This document shows positions 16,838 through 25,737 of a stretch of DNA of 64,000 nucleotides, piece by piece (positions within the stretch are counted from its first letter, which is position 1; each line of letters opens with the position of its first letter). This DNA is from Francisellaceae bacterium (lineage in GTDB: Bacteria; Pseudomonadota; Gammaproteobacteria; Francisellales; Francisellaceae), in assembly GCA_028355575.1 (NCBI GenBank), contig JAOMSY010000006.1:1-64000 (forward strand), in the 5' to 3' direction. A program made the position numbers and the translations under genes. Under the pieces are notes generated by a model. That model was not told the DNA's origin. It made no database searches and saw only the letters and a list, made by a program, of their open reading frames with translations.

Positions 16838-18196
16838 TTATTTTCCAATACAAAAACTTGAAAATATTTCACCCAATAAGTCATCCGCATTAAATGAACC
16901 TGTTATTTGTGAAAGTGCTGTTTGTGAGAGACGCAACTCTTCTGCCAATAATTCACCATCCTTATTAAACAAATGATCGGCAGCATTTGCAAGGTGCTCT
17001 TTTGCTATGTAAATGGCTTTTAAATGCCTTGTTCGAGCAGTAAAAACGCCTTCAGTATTCATTTGATATCCCACCGAACTGAGTATACGTGATTTAAGCG
17101 CTTCAATACCTTCATTATTTTTCGCAGAAATATAGACAGTATTTTTACTTTTTGGGGCTGTATCATCAGAAACCAAATCAACTTTATTCATTACATAAGT
17201 GATCTCAGCATTTCTTGGTTTATGCTCAATTGGAATCAACCTCTCTAAGACCTTTCCTGGTTGATTACTATCTACATCCGTTAAATCACATACCATTAAT
17301 ATATGATCTGCCTCAGATATTGCCATTATCGCACGTTCGATACCCAGGTTCTCTACTATGTCATCACTTTCACGAATTCCGGCTGTATCAATAATATGTA
17401 GTGGAACACCATTTATTTGAATAGACTCTTTTAGTACGTCACGAGTAGTACCTGCAATATGTGTGACAATCGCACTCTCTCGACCAGATAAAGCATTGAG
17501 TAAACTTGATTTACCTGCATTCGGTTTGCCAGCAATGACAACTTGAATACCTTCTCGCAATAAAACACCTTGCTGTGATTTATTCAAAACCTCATCAAGC
17601 TCATCGATAATTTTTCGATACCCATCATGGATATGTGCATCTGATAATAAATCAATTTCCTCTTCTGGAAAATCAATCGCAGCTTCAACATAAACCCTCA
17701 AATGTATCAGCTTTTCTACTAAACTATTGATTGCATTTGAAAAGTCACCTTGTAAAGACTTTAATGCAGATTTTGCGGCTTGTTCAGATGATGCATCAAT
17801 CATATCGGCAATCGCCTCAGCTTGAACTAAATCCATCTTATCATTTAAAAAAGCCCGCTGAGAAAACTCTCCTGGCTCAGCAATTCTTGCACCAAGACGA
17901 ACGACTTCTTGCAGAATTAAATCTAATATTATTGGCCCGCCATGCCCTTGAAATTCAACGATATCTTCACCTGTGAAAGAATGTGGCGCTTTAAAATAAA
18001 TGACGATGCCTTCATCAAGTTTATTTTGCTCATGAGCAAAAATTGAAGTGTAATGCGCATATCTTGGTTTTAGCGCTAGGTTTGTCATCTCTTTAGCAAT
18101 TCGCCAAGCTTGCGAGCCTGAAACACGTACGATACCAACTCCGCCTTTTCCAGGTGCTGTGGCAATTGCAGTAATTGTATCCCTATAATAAGACAT
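16838..18196 (-). CDS. mnmE: tRNA modification GTPase MnmE
   Basis: The 452-residue protein has the N-terminal tetrahydrofolate-binding domain ([22 protein letters not shown]), a helical domain, and an inserted G domain with [12 protein letters not shown] (P-loop), [10 protein letters not shown] (G3) and NKVD (G4). It ends in the invariant C-terminal CIGK. With MnmG it installs the carboxymethylaminomethyl group on wobble U34 of several tRNAs. The length is normal for the family. It is divergent from the HIT gene; yidC/oxaA and rnpA, its frequent neighbours elsewhere, are not here. Confidence 0.97.
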   Translation of the reverse strand: MSYYRDTITAIATAPGKGGVGIVRVSGSQAWRIAKEMTNLALKPRYAHYTSIFAHEQNKLDEGIVIYFKAPHSFTGEDIVEFQGHGGPIILDLILQEVVRLGARIAEPGEFSQRAFLNDKMDLVQAEAIADMIDASSEQAAKSALKSLQGDFSNAINSLVEKLIHLRVYVEAAIDFPEEEIDLLSDAHIHDGYRKIIDELDEVLNKSQQGVLLREGIQVVIAGKPNAGKSSLLNALSGRESAIVTHIAGTTRDVLKESIQINGVPLHIIDTAGIRESDDIVENLGIERAIMAISEADHILMVCDLTDVDSNQPGKVLERLIPIEHKPRNAEITYVMNKVDLVSDDTAPKSKNTVYISAKNNEGIEALKSRILSSVGYQMNTEGVFTARTRHLKAIYIAKEHLANAADHLFNKDGELLAEELRLSQTALSQITGSFNADDLLGEIFSSFCIGK

Positions 18197-18264
18197 ATTT
18201 ATATCATGGTTTTTTTGTAATAAATTCGTTATAAGTATGTTACTAGAATTTTAATCATTAATAT

Positions 18265-18672
18265 ATGTTTGAACTTGACCCAAGATTACAAAATGATTGC
18301 CACGTACTTGCTAAGCACAATGATTGTCAAATTTTATTGATGAACAATAAAACAGTACCTTGGATAATTATTGTACCTGAAACAGGTGAAATAGAATTAT
18401 GCGAACTAGACAACCGCTTACAATCGCAAGTTTTTGACACCATCAATATCCTGTCAAAATACATTAAAACCGTATTCAATCCCGATAAATTAAATATTGG
18501 CGCTTTAGGTAATGTTGTCAGTCAGCTTCATATTCATGTTATTGGACGATATCATACTGATAGCGCTTGGCCAAAACCTGTATGGGGGAATATTTCGGAT
18601 AAGCCTTATACCCAGAATGAGGTAGATAAAATTAAAATACAGCTATTAGATCATTTAAAAACGTATAAATAG
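18265..18672 (+). CDS. HIT-family protein
   Basis: The 135-residue single HIT domain has the nucleotide-binding loop as HIHVIGR (about 91-97), preceded by the NIGALGNVVSQL segment that is common in the small proteobacterial HIT branch. HIT proteins hydrolyse or transfer nucleotidyl groups (AMP-lysine, AMP-NH2, dinucleoside polyphosphates). The third position of the usual H-x-H-x-H triad is not His here, as in many members of this branch, so the specific activity is unclear. It stands 66 bases before ppiC. Confidence 0.85.
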   Translation: MFELDPRLQNDCHVLAKHNDCQILLMNNKTVPWIIIVPETGEIELCELDNRLQSQVFDTINILSKYIKTVFNPDKLNIGALGNVVSQLHIHVIGRYHTDSAWPKPVWGNISDKPYTQNEVDKIKIQLLDHLKTYK

Positions 18673-18737
18673 GCCTACATTGATTTAATTGTGCAAATTA
18701 AGATAGTATGATAATGAAAAAATCAAAGGAGCAATAA

Positions 18738-19016
18738 ATGGCAACAGCTAGAGCAAGACACATATTAGTAGAAACTGAAGCACAATGTAATGATTTAAAA
18801 AGCGCTATCGAAGGTGGTTCTGATTTTGCAGCAGAAGCTAAGAAACATTCAAAATGTCCATCAGGTAATAATGGTGGGGATTTAGGTACATTTGGTCAAG
18901 GTCAAATGGTTCCTGAATTTGATAAAGTATGTTTTACTGGTGAAGTTGGTAAAGTACACGGCCCAATTAAAACTCAATTTGGCTACCACTTACTTGAAGT
19001 TCTTGAAAGATCATAA
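18738..19016 (+). CDS. ppiC: Peptidyl-prolyl cis-trans isomerase, parvulin type
   Basis: The 92-residue protein is one stand-alone parvulin domain. It aligns nearly end to end with E. coli PpiC: ARHILVETE, DFAAEAKKHSKCPSG, GGDLGTFGQGQMVPEFDK, and TQFGYHLLEVLE. It speeds prolyl bond isomerisation in cytosolic proteins; no signal peptide is present. The ATG has AAAGGAG eight bases upstream. Confidence 0.96.
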   Translation: MATARARHILVETEAQCNDLKSAIEGGSDFAAEAKKHSKCPSGNNGGDLGTFGQGQMVPEFDKVCFTGEVGKVHGPIKTQFGYHLLEVLERS

Positions 19017-19132
19017 TTATATCAAGACGACTAAAGATTGTTTTTTATTCATAATCTTAAAATTATCAGTGCTTTGTTAAGTCAATCCTGATACAATTCT
19101 GCCCTCATAAAATATTAATTATAGAGTTCTAA

Positions 19133-20752
19133 ATGTCTTCGACGATTACTTTTGACCAATTAGGTATTAACCAAAATATCTTAAATGTTATTCAATCATT
19201 GGGTTATGAAACCCCATCACCTATTCAAAGTGAAATCATTCCGTACATGCTTGAGAAAAGAGATGTACTTGGACAAGCACAAACAGGTACTGGGAAAACA
19301 GCCGCTTTTGCCTTACCAATACTAACAAATATTGATGTCTCAGCTAAAAAGCCACAGGCTTTAATCCTCGCACCAACACGTGAGCTTGCCATTCAGGTTG
19401 CAGAAGCATTTCAAAAATACGCCTCTCAAATGAAAGGTTTTCAGGTGTTGCCTATTTATGGTGGACAAGACTATTCACCTCAGCTTCGTCAGCTAAAGAG
19501 AGGTGTTAGTGTTGTTGTTGGAACACCAGGCCGTGTGATGGATCACATGCGCAAAGGATCTTTAGTATTAGACGATCTAAAAACTTTAGTGTTAGATGAA
19601 GCAGATGAAATGCTTAGAATGGGCTTTATTGATGATGTTGAGTGGGTACTAGAGCATGTACCTAATGAAGCACAAAAAGCACTCTTTTCTGCCACCATGC
19701 CAAAAGATATTCGTCGAATAGCACAAAATTATTTAACTTCACCGAAAGAAGTTACTATTAAATCTAAAACAACCACTGCTGAAAGCATCAACCAACGCTA
19801 TTGGTTAATAAGTGGTTTAAATAAATTAGATGCTTTAACTCGGATATTAGAAGCAGAACATTCAGACGGTATCATCATCTTTGTCCGTACTAAAATAGCA
19901 ACAATAGAATTGACAGATAAACTTCAAGCGAGAGGATTTCAAGCTTCTGCGCTAAATGGTGATATTCCACAAAACTTACGTGAAAAAACAATCGAACACT
20001 TAAAAAATGGAAAAATTGACATTATTGTGGCGACAGATGTTGCTGCTCGAGGCATTGATGTAAGCAGAGTATCCCATGTAATCAATTATGATATTCCTTA
20101 TGATACCGAAGCCTATGTTCACAGAATTGGTCGAACTGGTCGTGCAGGTAAAACGGGTGAAGCAATTTTGTTTGTCGCACCAAGAGAAAGAAGATTATTA
20201 AGCCAAATTGAGCGTGCGACCAAACAGAAAGTCACCAGCATGGATTTGCCATCAATAAAAACAATCAACACTAAACGTGTAGAAAGTTTTAAAGAAAAAA
20301 TCACTGAAACGATTAAGTCAGATAATACTGAATTTTATAAAAATCTGATTTTAGAATACCAAGAAAACACTGAAAGTGAACTTATTGACATTGCCGCAGC
20401 CTTAGCAGTCTTAATGCAAGGTGATACGCCATTGCTACTCAATGAAAAACGTGAATTTGTTAAGAGACCTGAAAAATCATTTTCAAAACGTGAGCCTAGA
20501 CAGCGCAGAAGCAATGATGAAAATATGGAAACATATCGAGTCGCTGTAGGTAAGATTGATGGTTTACAGCCTGGAAATCTAGTGGGTGCCATTGCAAATG
20601 AAATTAATCTAGACAGTAAAAATATTGGCAGGATTTCTATCTATGATACTTATGCAAATGTTGACCTACCAACTGGCATGGCCAAATCAGTGCTTAACCA
20701 CTTAAAAAATGTTTGGGTTTCGGGCAAAAAACTGAATATCTCTAAAAAATAG
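19133..20752 (+). CDS. deaD: DEAD-box RNA helicase (DeaD/CsdA type)
   Basis: The 539-residue protein has all helicase motifs: the Q motif near 30, AQTGTGKT (about 44-51), PTRELA, VLDEADEML, SAT, and HRIGRTGRAG (about 327-336). The C-terminal extension ends in a DbpA/CsdA-type RNA-recognition domain (about 463-535, METYRVAVGKIDGLQPGN), preceded by a basic linker. That RNA-binding tail identifies the DeaD/CsdA branch, which unwinds structured RNA in ribosome assembly and mRNA decay, often at low temperature. It is shorter than E. coli DeaD (629) because the distal basic tail is missing. Confidence 0.92.
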   Translation: MSSTITFDQLGINQNILNVIQSLGYETPSPIQSEIIPYMLEKRDVLGQAQTGTGKTAAFALPILTNIDVSAKKPQALILAPTRELAIQVAEAFQKYASQMKGFQVLPIYGGQDYSPQLRQLKRGVSVVVGTPGRVMDHMRKGSLVLDDLKTLVLDEADEMLRMGFIDDVEWVLEHVPNEAQKALFSATMPKDIRRIAQNYLTSPKEVTIKSKTTTAESINQRYWLISGLNKLDALTRILEAEHSDGIIIFVRTKIATIELTDKLQARGFQASALNGDIPQNLREKTIEHLKNGKIDIIVATDVAARGIDVSRVSHVINYDIPYDTEAYVHRIGRTGRAGKTGEAILFVAPRERRLLSQIERATKQKVTSMDLPSIKTINTKRVESFKEKITETIKSDNTEFYKNLILEYQENTESELIDIAAALAVLMQGDTPLLLNEKREFVKRPEKSFSKREPRQRRSNDENMETYRVAVGKIDGLQPGNLVGAIANEINLDSKNIGRISIYDTYANVDLPTGMAKSVLNHLKNVWVSGKKLNISKK

Positions 20753-20913
20753 TTACTGCTGTCTAATTCAGCAACAGCACTTAAGAATCTATTCAATAAA
20801 ATCTTACACAGTGAGTGATAATTCCAAATTTAAATCGCTAATTTACACTATAAACTTGAAAATATAAGATTTTATACGAAGCTTAAATAATCACAATACG
20901 ATTATTTTCCGGT

Positions 20914-22329
20914 ATGTTGAATAAGATTTTCCAAGTTATTGGAATTAGTTTGATTTGCGCTCCATTTATTTCTCAGGCAAGCAATATCAATGAGTTTTCG
21001 CAAGATCCCTGGAACGGAGATGTGACAGAGCGCATGCGTAAAAGCCCTAGCAAAACAAAAATTAGAAAGATCCCTGCTCAACATATACAAAATGTAAAAG
21101 GTGGAGACTCTGATGAGCCTAGGACAAAAAACGACAACCCCTTATACGGACTTTTTACAGACGGTACATTTACATTAGCGGCGCTTGGTACATATGTTTA
21201 TGGGCAACCTAACAATTATTGGGGCTATGGAACCGAGCTATTTGCTCAAACAGGACAAATAGCTGGATTCTCCGTCGGCGGAAATTACATGTTTGTTAAT
21301 CCTTGGTTTATGGGAAAAATTAATCCTTTTCCACCGGATGAGCAAAATATTTTTGTCCCATCAAATAGAGTATTAGCTGTATCACAGGCATACCTTCAAT
21401 ATCAATTTGATGATATTTTTCAGGCAAATGCTGGATGGTTGTACATTAATACACCTTGGTTAACTTCATTCAATCCTGTTGCAGTTACCCAAGCAACCTT
21501 CCAAGGTGTTCTCACTAATTTACAAATAGGAGATCACTTATTACTAACTGCCTTAGCAATTGATCGATACAAAGGGCTTCCTGCAACCAATTTTTCTCAT
21601 GAAACAATGTACTCTGATGGTTTAAATACAGGTACAGGCACCCCAACAGCTGGTGACTCGGCGGGAGCAGTATCCGTTGGTTTACAATATAACCCAAATG
21701 CTGATGTAAATATAAATGGCTGGGGTTACATCTTTTTTAACTATGCCAGCATGCTATATTTAGACGGTGGTAGATCTTTTCATGTTAATTCAAATAATAC
21801 ATTAACTTTTAACTTACAAGGCAGTCTTCAAAGCACTCTTGCTACCGGCAGTAATACTATAGAGAATAATGGCTACGGCGCACCAGATAATCAAATGCTA
21901 GGTGCTGAGCTTATTTATGCATTTAAGAACTATAGCTTTACAGTCGGATACAATGCCTTGCTGGGCTCTTCTAGTAGCTTTGGACAGGGCGGATTGATAT
22001 CACCTTATACTTATCAAATTGCTAATGATCCATTATTCACAACAAGCTATATTGCAGGTATGGTTGAAAAATCAGGTGGGCAGGCTGTTAAGATTACTCC
22101 TGCCATGACACTACTTGATGATGACCTATCTCTCGCAACAAGTTATGCATATTATAATACCAGAGATGTGCCTGATTCAGCTGAATGGGATGTGATTGCT
22201 ACCTACCAAGTTAAACAAGTGCAAGGATTACAATTAATGTTTGACTACTCTCTTTTATATACATCTGAACAACCGCCGGGAAACGCTTTTTCTAGCCTAG
22301 TACAGTTTATGGTTACTTACTTATACTAA
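20914..22329 (+). CDS. OprD-like outer-membrane porin
   Basis: The 471-residue protein has a signal peptide (about 1-22, ending FISQA) and then a predominantly beta protein with many alternating aromatic strands and Gly/Asn turns, ending in the aromatic FMVTYLY terminus expected of an outer-membrane barrel. The spacing and the late DVPDSAEWDVIATYQVKQVQGLQLMFDYSL block resemble the OprD family of substrate-specific porins. The substrate is unknown. No clear ribosome-binding site precedes the ATG. It is followed by a probable intrinsic terminator, so it is likely a single-gene transcript. Confidence 0.7.
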   Translation: MLNKIFQVIGISLICAPFISQASNINEFSQDPWNGDVTERMRKSPSKTKIRKIPAQHIQNVKGGDSDEPRTKNDNPLYGLFTDGTFTLAALGTYVYGQPNNYWGYGTELFAQTGQIAGFSVGGNYMFVNPWFMGKINPFPPDEQNIFVPSNRVLAVSQAYLQYQFDDIFQANAGWLYINTPWLTSFNPVAVTQATFQGVLTNLQIGDHLLLTALAIDRYKGLPATNFSHETMYSDGLNTGTGTPTAGDSAGAVSVGLQYNPNADVNINGWGYIFFNYASMLYLDGGRSFHVNSNNTLTFNLQGSLQSTLATGSNTIENNGYGAPDNQMLGAELIYAFKNYSFTVGYNALLGSSSSFGQGGLISPYTYQIANDPLFTTSYIAGMVEKSGGQAVKITPAMTLLDDDLSLATSYAYYNTRDVPDSAEWDVIATYQVKQVQGLQLMFDYSLLYTSEQPPGNAFSSLVQFMVTYLY

Positions 22330-22333
22330 AAAT

Positions 22334-22364
22334 GTATTGCTTATGTTTTTATGCAATACCTTTT
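22334..22364 (+). terminator. Intrinsic terminator after the porin gene
   Basis: GTATTGC at 22334-22340 and GCAATAC at 22353-22359 form a seven-base-pair stem with a 12-base AT-rich loop, followed within one base by TTTT at 22361-22364. A-rich sequence before the stem can extend it against the T-run. The stem is short and AT-rich, so strength is uncertain. Confidence 0.55.
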
Positions 22365-22400
22365 GCTAGGATTCTAAATAGATAACTTATAAATTTTAAT

Positions 22401-22910
22401 ATGAAAAATAGTTTTACACATAAATTGATACTCGTAATGTTCTTAGGCCTAATTATATTTGGATTTATTCTAATAGGACTTCTACAACAACCTGTTAAAA
22501 AACATATAAAATCTAGTATTTCAGTCTATCAACACCCAAATATGCATAGTCTTTTAGTTACTAAAGTAACAAATACTGACCCAATTGTTGGTATTTACCA
22601 AAAAGGCGCTTGGATTGAAGTCGCTAACACCTCTAATGGTATGGTAGGTTGGATGCGATACCCAGATTTTAGTCATATCATAAATCCTAGTAAAAGCTTG
22701 TTATTAACTTCTACTAAAGTGAAAAAAAAGATCCAATTAGATCGATTTTCACAACAAGCATTGGAGCTTCAGCAGCAATTAAACACCGAGTTACGCACTC
22801 AGCCAGACCCAGAAGCAATCAAAAAAATGAATGCATCTTATGAATCTCAACTTTTATTAATTCAAAAAATGATCAAAAATATGCAAGCAGATTTAAAAGA
22901 CTACCAATAG
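22401..22910 (+). CDS. Membrane-anchored SH3-domain protein
   Basis: The 169-residue protein has one N-terminal transmembrane helix (about 9-28, LILVMFLGLIIFGFILIGLL) and a bacterial SH3-like domain (about 38-90; SISVYQHPNMHS, then GAWIEVANTSNGMVGWMRYPDF). A charged, Gln-rich C-terminal coiled coil follows (about 110-168). The layout recalls envelope SH3b proteins thought to bind peptidoglycan or protein partners. I do not recognise a named homologue. It lies between the porin and the cinA-like gene, 22 bases before the latter, with which it may be co-transcribed. Confidence 0.65.
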   Translation: MKNSFTHKLILVMFLGLIIFGFILIGLLQQPVKKHIKSSISVYQHPNMHSLLVTKVTNTDPIVGIYQKGAWIEVANTSNGMVGWMRYPDFSHIINPSKSLLLTSTKVKKKIQLDRFSQQALELQQQLNTELRTQPDPEAIKKMNASYESQLLLIQKMIKNMQADLKDYQ

Positions 22911-22932
22911 ATACATATTTAGGGAGAATAAT

Positions 22933-24060
22933 ATGGCCACACCACTTAATAGAACCGTTGGATTTTTAGCAACAGGATCTGAAATTGTGAGTGGCGAAAT
23001 TCTCAATACAAATGGTCAAAATATTGCGCAATCACTCCAAGCTAAAGGCGTACTATTAGGCCAACATGTCACTGTTGATGATCAAGAAGAAAACCTATAT
23101 CAAGCATTAAACTATCTATACCAATCTCATCAGATTATTATTATAACAGGCGGACTTGGCCCAACCTCGGATGACAGAACACGTTTTGTCGTTGCTAAAT
23201 TAATCAACGAAGCGCTTGAGTTTCATCAACCAACCTGGGACTGGATCGTACAACGCTTCAGTGAACGAAGTATTCCAATTACTGAAAATAATCGCCAACA
23301 AGCTTTATTTCCTAAGTCTGCAACTGTCTTACCAAACGAAAATGGATCAGCTGATGCTTGTATGATTAAACATAATCAAAAGTGGATATTTATGTTACCT
23401 GGACCCCCCAGAGAATGTTTACCTGTTTTTGAGAAATATGTTTTACCTGCCATAGAAGCAGCAGGCTTTACTTCAGATGAACGATTATTTCGCTGGCGGT
23501 TACTCGGCACCTCTGAATCTAAAATGGCTGAACAATTAGAACCTTTGGCTGAAAAGCACAACGTTACTTTTGCATATCGTGCTGGATACCCTTATCTTGA
23601 TATTAAAGTTATGTTGCCAAATAATGAGACAAATAAAAACATTGTTAATGATATTCGAGCGCTTGTATCTCCTTATTTAGTGACGACAGAACATACGAAT
23701 TTATCTGCACAGTTGAGAGAAAGATTAAAATCATTAAACCATAAAGTTTGGATTGATGACCAAGCAACAAAAGGCTCTTTTATCTCTGAACTCTTATCGC
23801 CTGATAATCATCATGTTTTATCCTCTATTCAAGCAGATACTGAATCAACGTATCTAGATTTTAAAGTCACACTCAAGGGTTTAGAAAACTACTGGAAGCC
23901 CATCCCTAACCAACACCTCACCAAACTAACACTTGTTATTGAGAATAATAATATAAACAAGCAATTCACCTGCGATTTATTTTTACGCGGCCAAGAGACA
24001 TTAAACTATGTTTTAGAATTCAGTTCACATAAAATATTGAATGAAATCAATGGAGTATAA
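22933..24060 (+). CDS. CinA-family protein with degenerate C-terminal domain
   Basis: The 375-residue protein begins with an intact MoCF/molybdopterin-binding-like COG1058 domain (about 7-175): GSEIVSGEILNTN, ITGGLGPTSDD (72-81), and LPGPPRE (155-161). This domain hydrolyses ADP-ribose-type pyrophosphates in characterised CinA proteins. After a middle domain, the start of the C-terminal NMN amidohydrolase domain is still recognisable (LSAQLRERLKSLNHKVWI, from 257). The AESCTGG catalytic motif is missing; the same place reads DDQATKG, and the last 80 residues do not look like CinA. So nicotinamide nucleotide amidohydrolase activity is probably lost. AGGGAG precedes the ATG. Confidence 0.85.
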   Translation: MATPLNRTVGFLATGSEIVSGEILNTNGQNIAQSLQAKGVLLGQHVTVDDQEENLYQALNYLYQSHQIIIITGGLGPTSDDRTRFVVAKLINEALEFHQPTWDWIVQRFSERSIPITENNRQQALFPKSATVLPNENGSADACMIKHNQKWIFMLPGPPRECLPVFEKYVLPAIEAAGFTSDERLFRWRLLGTSESKMAEQLEPLAEKHNVTFAYRAGYPYLDIKVMLPNNETNKNIVNDIRALVSPYLVTTEHTNLSAQLRERLKSLNHKVWIDDQATKGSFISELLSPDNHHVLSSIQADTESTYLDFKVTLKGLENYWKPIPNQHLTKLTLVIENNNINKQFTCDLFLRGQETLNYVLEFSSHKILNEINGV

Positions 24061-24144
24061 AATATCAGATTATTTTATCTTTTATTAATACTACTTTAAT
24101 ATCATCTCTCTAAAGTATCTATCAAGCTTAGAACATCTGCTCAA

Positions 24145-24173
24145 TTGCCATAATATTAAAAAAAGGGTAAAAT
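24145..24173 (+). promoter_or_regulatory. Sigma70 promoter of rpoH
   Basis: TTGCCA at 24145-24150, exactly 17 bases, then TAAAAT at 24168-24173. Both boxes match consensus at five of six positions. Transcription would begin near 24180, giving a leader of about 20 bases before the rpoH ATG with its AGGAG site. That is far shorter than the E. coli rpoH leader, and this region shows no sign of the thermosensor structure. Confidence 0.6.
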
Positions 24174-24200
24174 AAGGGCAGATTTAATTAGGAGCACCCT

Positions 24201-25079
24201 ATGACAAAAGCATTAGTAGTAAAACAAAACTTTTTACCTATTCCAGCGCTGTCTGATACATCAGGCCTGAGTAGTTATTTAAATTTTGTTCATAACGTAC
24301 CCATGCTTACAGAAGAAGAAGAAAAACAATATGCTTTAAGACTGCAGCAGCAAGGTGACCTTGAAGCAGCACAAAAATTAATTATGTCGCATTTACGCTT
24401 TGTTGCTCGTATTGCCAAAGGCTTTTCTGGCTATGGGTTACCAACAACTGATTTGATTCAAGAAGGGAACATTGGACTAATGAAAGCAGTTAAACGCTTT
24501 AACCCAGATTTAAATGTTCGTCTTGTGTCATTTGCAGTGCACTGGATTAAAGCTGAAATTCATGAGTACATTCTTAAGAACTGGCGAATCGTCAAAATTG
24601 CAACGACCAAGTCTCAACGTAAACTATTTTTTAACTTACGTAGTTCTAAAAAGCGTTTAGGCTGGTTTAGCCAAGAAGAAATCAATGCCGTTGCTGAAGA
24701 TTTGAATGTAAAGCCAGAAACGGTGATCGAAATGGAAAAACGTATGAATGCATACGATATGACATTTGATGCACCACTCGACAGTGAAAATGACGAAGTG
24801 TTTACACCAGCCATGTTTTTGAAAGATGAGAGCGAATCTCCAGAGGAGCTCGTTTCTAATCAAGACATGGAATCACACATGACTAGCAAGCTTATGTTGG
24901 CACTTGATAACCTAGATGAACGTAGCCAAGATATTCTAAGATTACGTTGGTTAGCTGATGAAAAAGCAACACTGCATGACCTAGCAGATAAATATGGTGT
25001 TTCAGCAGAACGTGTTCGTCAACTTGAAGCCAGCGCCATGGAAAAAATTAAAACTGTAATCAGCAAAGAGGCTGCTTAG
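24201..25079 (+). CDS. rpoH: Heat-shock sigma factor RpoH (sigma 32)
   Basis: The 292-residue protein has region 1.2/2 (LNFVHNVPMLTEEEE, then LIMSHLRFVARIAKGFSGYGLP and DLIQEGNIGLMKAVKRF), the RpoH box (QRKLFFNLR, about 139-147) that separates it from other group 3 sigmas, and a region 4 helix-turn-helix (LHDLADKYGVSAERVRQLE). It directs RNA polymerase to chaperone and protease genes on heat stress. The length is standard. A consensus-like promoter lies just upstream, and the gene ends head-on with the gst-like gene. Confidence 0.97.
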   Translation: MTKALVVKQNFLPIPALSDTSGLSSYLNFVHNVPMLTEEEEKQYALRLQQQGDLEAAQKLIMSHLRFVARIAKGFSGYGLPTTDLIQEGNIGLMKAVKRFNPDLNVRLVSFAVHWIKAEIHEYILKNWRIVKIATTKSQRKLFFNLRSSKKRLGWFSQEEINAVAEDLNVKPETVIEMEKRMNAYDMTFDAPLDSENDEVFTPAMFLKDESESPEELVSNQDMESHMTSKLMLALDNLDERSQDILRLRWLADEKATLHDLADKYGVSAERVRQLEASAMEKIKTVISKEAA

Positions 25080-25081
25080 TT

Positions 25082-25729
25082 TTAATTTTTCTCAGGGAAA
25101 CATACCCCATTAACGCCCTCTTCCCACATTTTATATTTTTTCATAACTGAAATAAAAGGATCTGAACAAATAATTTGATCATGCCAATTTAATAGCTTAT
25201 AAAGATCATTTTCTTCTAGTAATTTCCGATTATGACTAACAATCTGCCTAACAAAGGGAAATAACGCATAGTCATAAATTTTATGTTGAGCACCTACAAT
25301 AGCCTGCTGTTCTAATAAACCTTCAAAGCCATTCAAAAAGACCAGTAGCTTCTCTCCTGATTCTATTTCATTAATCTCTGGATACTTATCAATAAACTTA
25401 TATTCCCGAATTGCTTTATTTAATTTAGGGATAATTTTTAAAATTGGTTCACCAACTTGTTGTTGATGAGGATCGAGATTTATTAATCCTAAGGGGTCAT
25501 TTTGTTTTAGTGCCCAATACATAATATCCAGACTTTCATCAATGACCTGACCATTTGGTAACTGTAATACTGGCACTGTCGCTTTTGGTGAAATAGCTAA
25601 CATTGCTTGCGGTTTTTGCCTTAGAACAACTTCTCTTAACTCAACTTGAATATTTGCAGTATACAATGCAATACGTGCACGAATTGCAAAAGGACATCGC
25701 CGAAAGCTATATAGTATTGGCTTAGACAT
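25082..25729 (-). CDS. Glutathione S-transferase-like protein
   Basis: The 215-residue protein has a thioredoxin-fold N-domain (about 1-78) with the CPFAIRAR motif near residues 12-19, the cis-Pro region ATVPVLQLPNG and DESLDIMYW for glutathione binding, followed by an all-helical C-domain. The CPFA site suggests a Cys-type (omega/glutaredoxin-like) GST that does thiol exchange rather than conjugation. It starts nine bases after the prpC stop on the same strand, so the two are likely co-transcribed; no functional link is known to me. Confidence 0.82.
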   Translation of the reverse strand: MSKPILYSFRRCPFAIRARIALYTANIQVELREVVLRQKPQAMLAISPKATVPVLQLPNGQVIDESLDIMYWALKQNDPLGLINLDPHQQQVGEPILKIIPKLNKAIREYKFIDKYPEINEIESGEKLLVFLNGFEGLLEQQAIVGAQHKIYDYALFPFVRQIVSHNRKLLEENDLYKLLNWHDQIICSDPFISVMKKYKMWEEGVNGVCFPEKN

Positions 25730-25737
25730 AGTGATAA

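Noticed and set aside
19030-19070. AAGATT/AATCTT hairpin after ppiC as a terminator
   Set aside because: The stem has six AT-rich pairs and the T-run is in the loop, not after the stem.
20753-20800. Hairpin after the DEAD-box helicase gene (TGCTGT/ACAGCA)
   Set aside because: No T-run follows, so it does not qualify as an intrinsic terminator.
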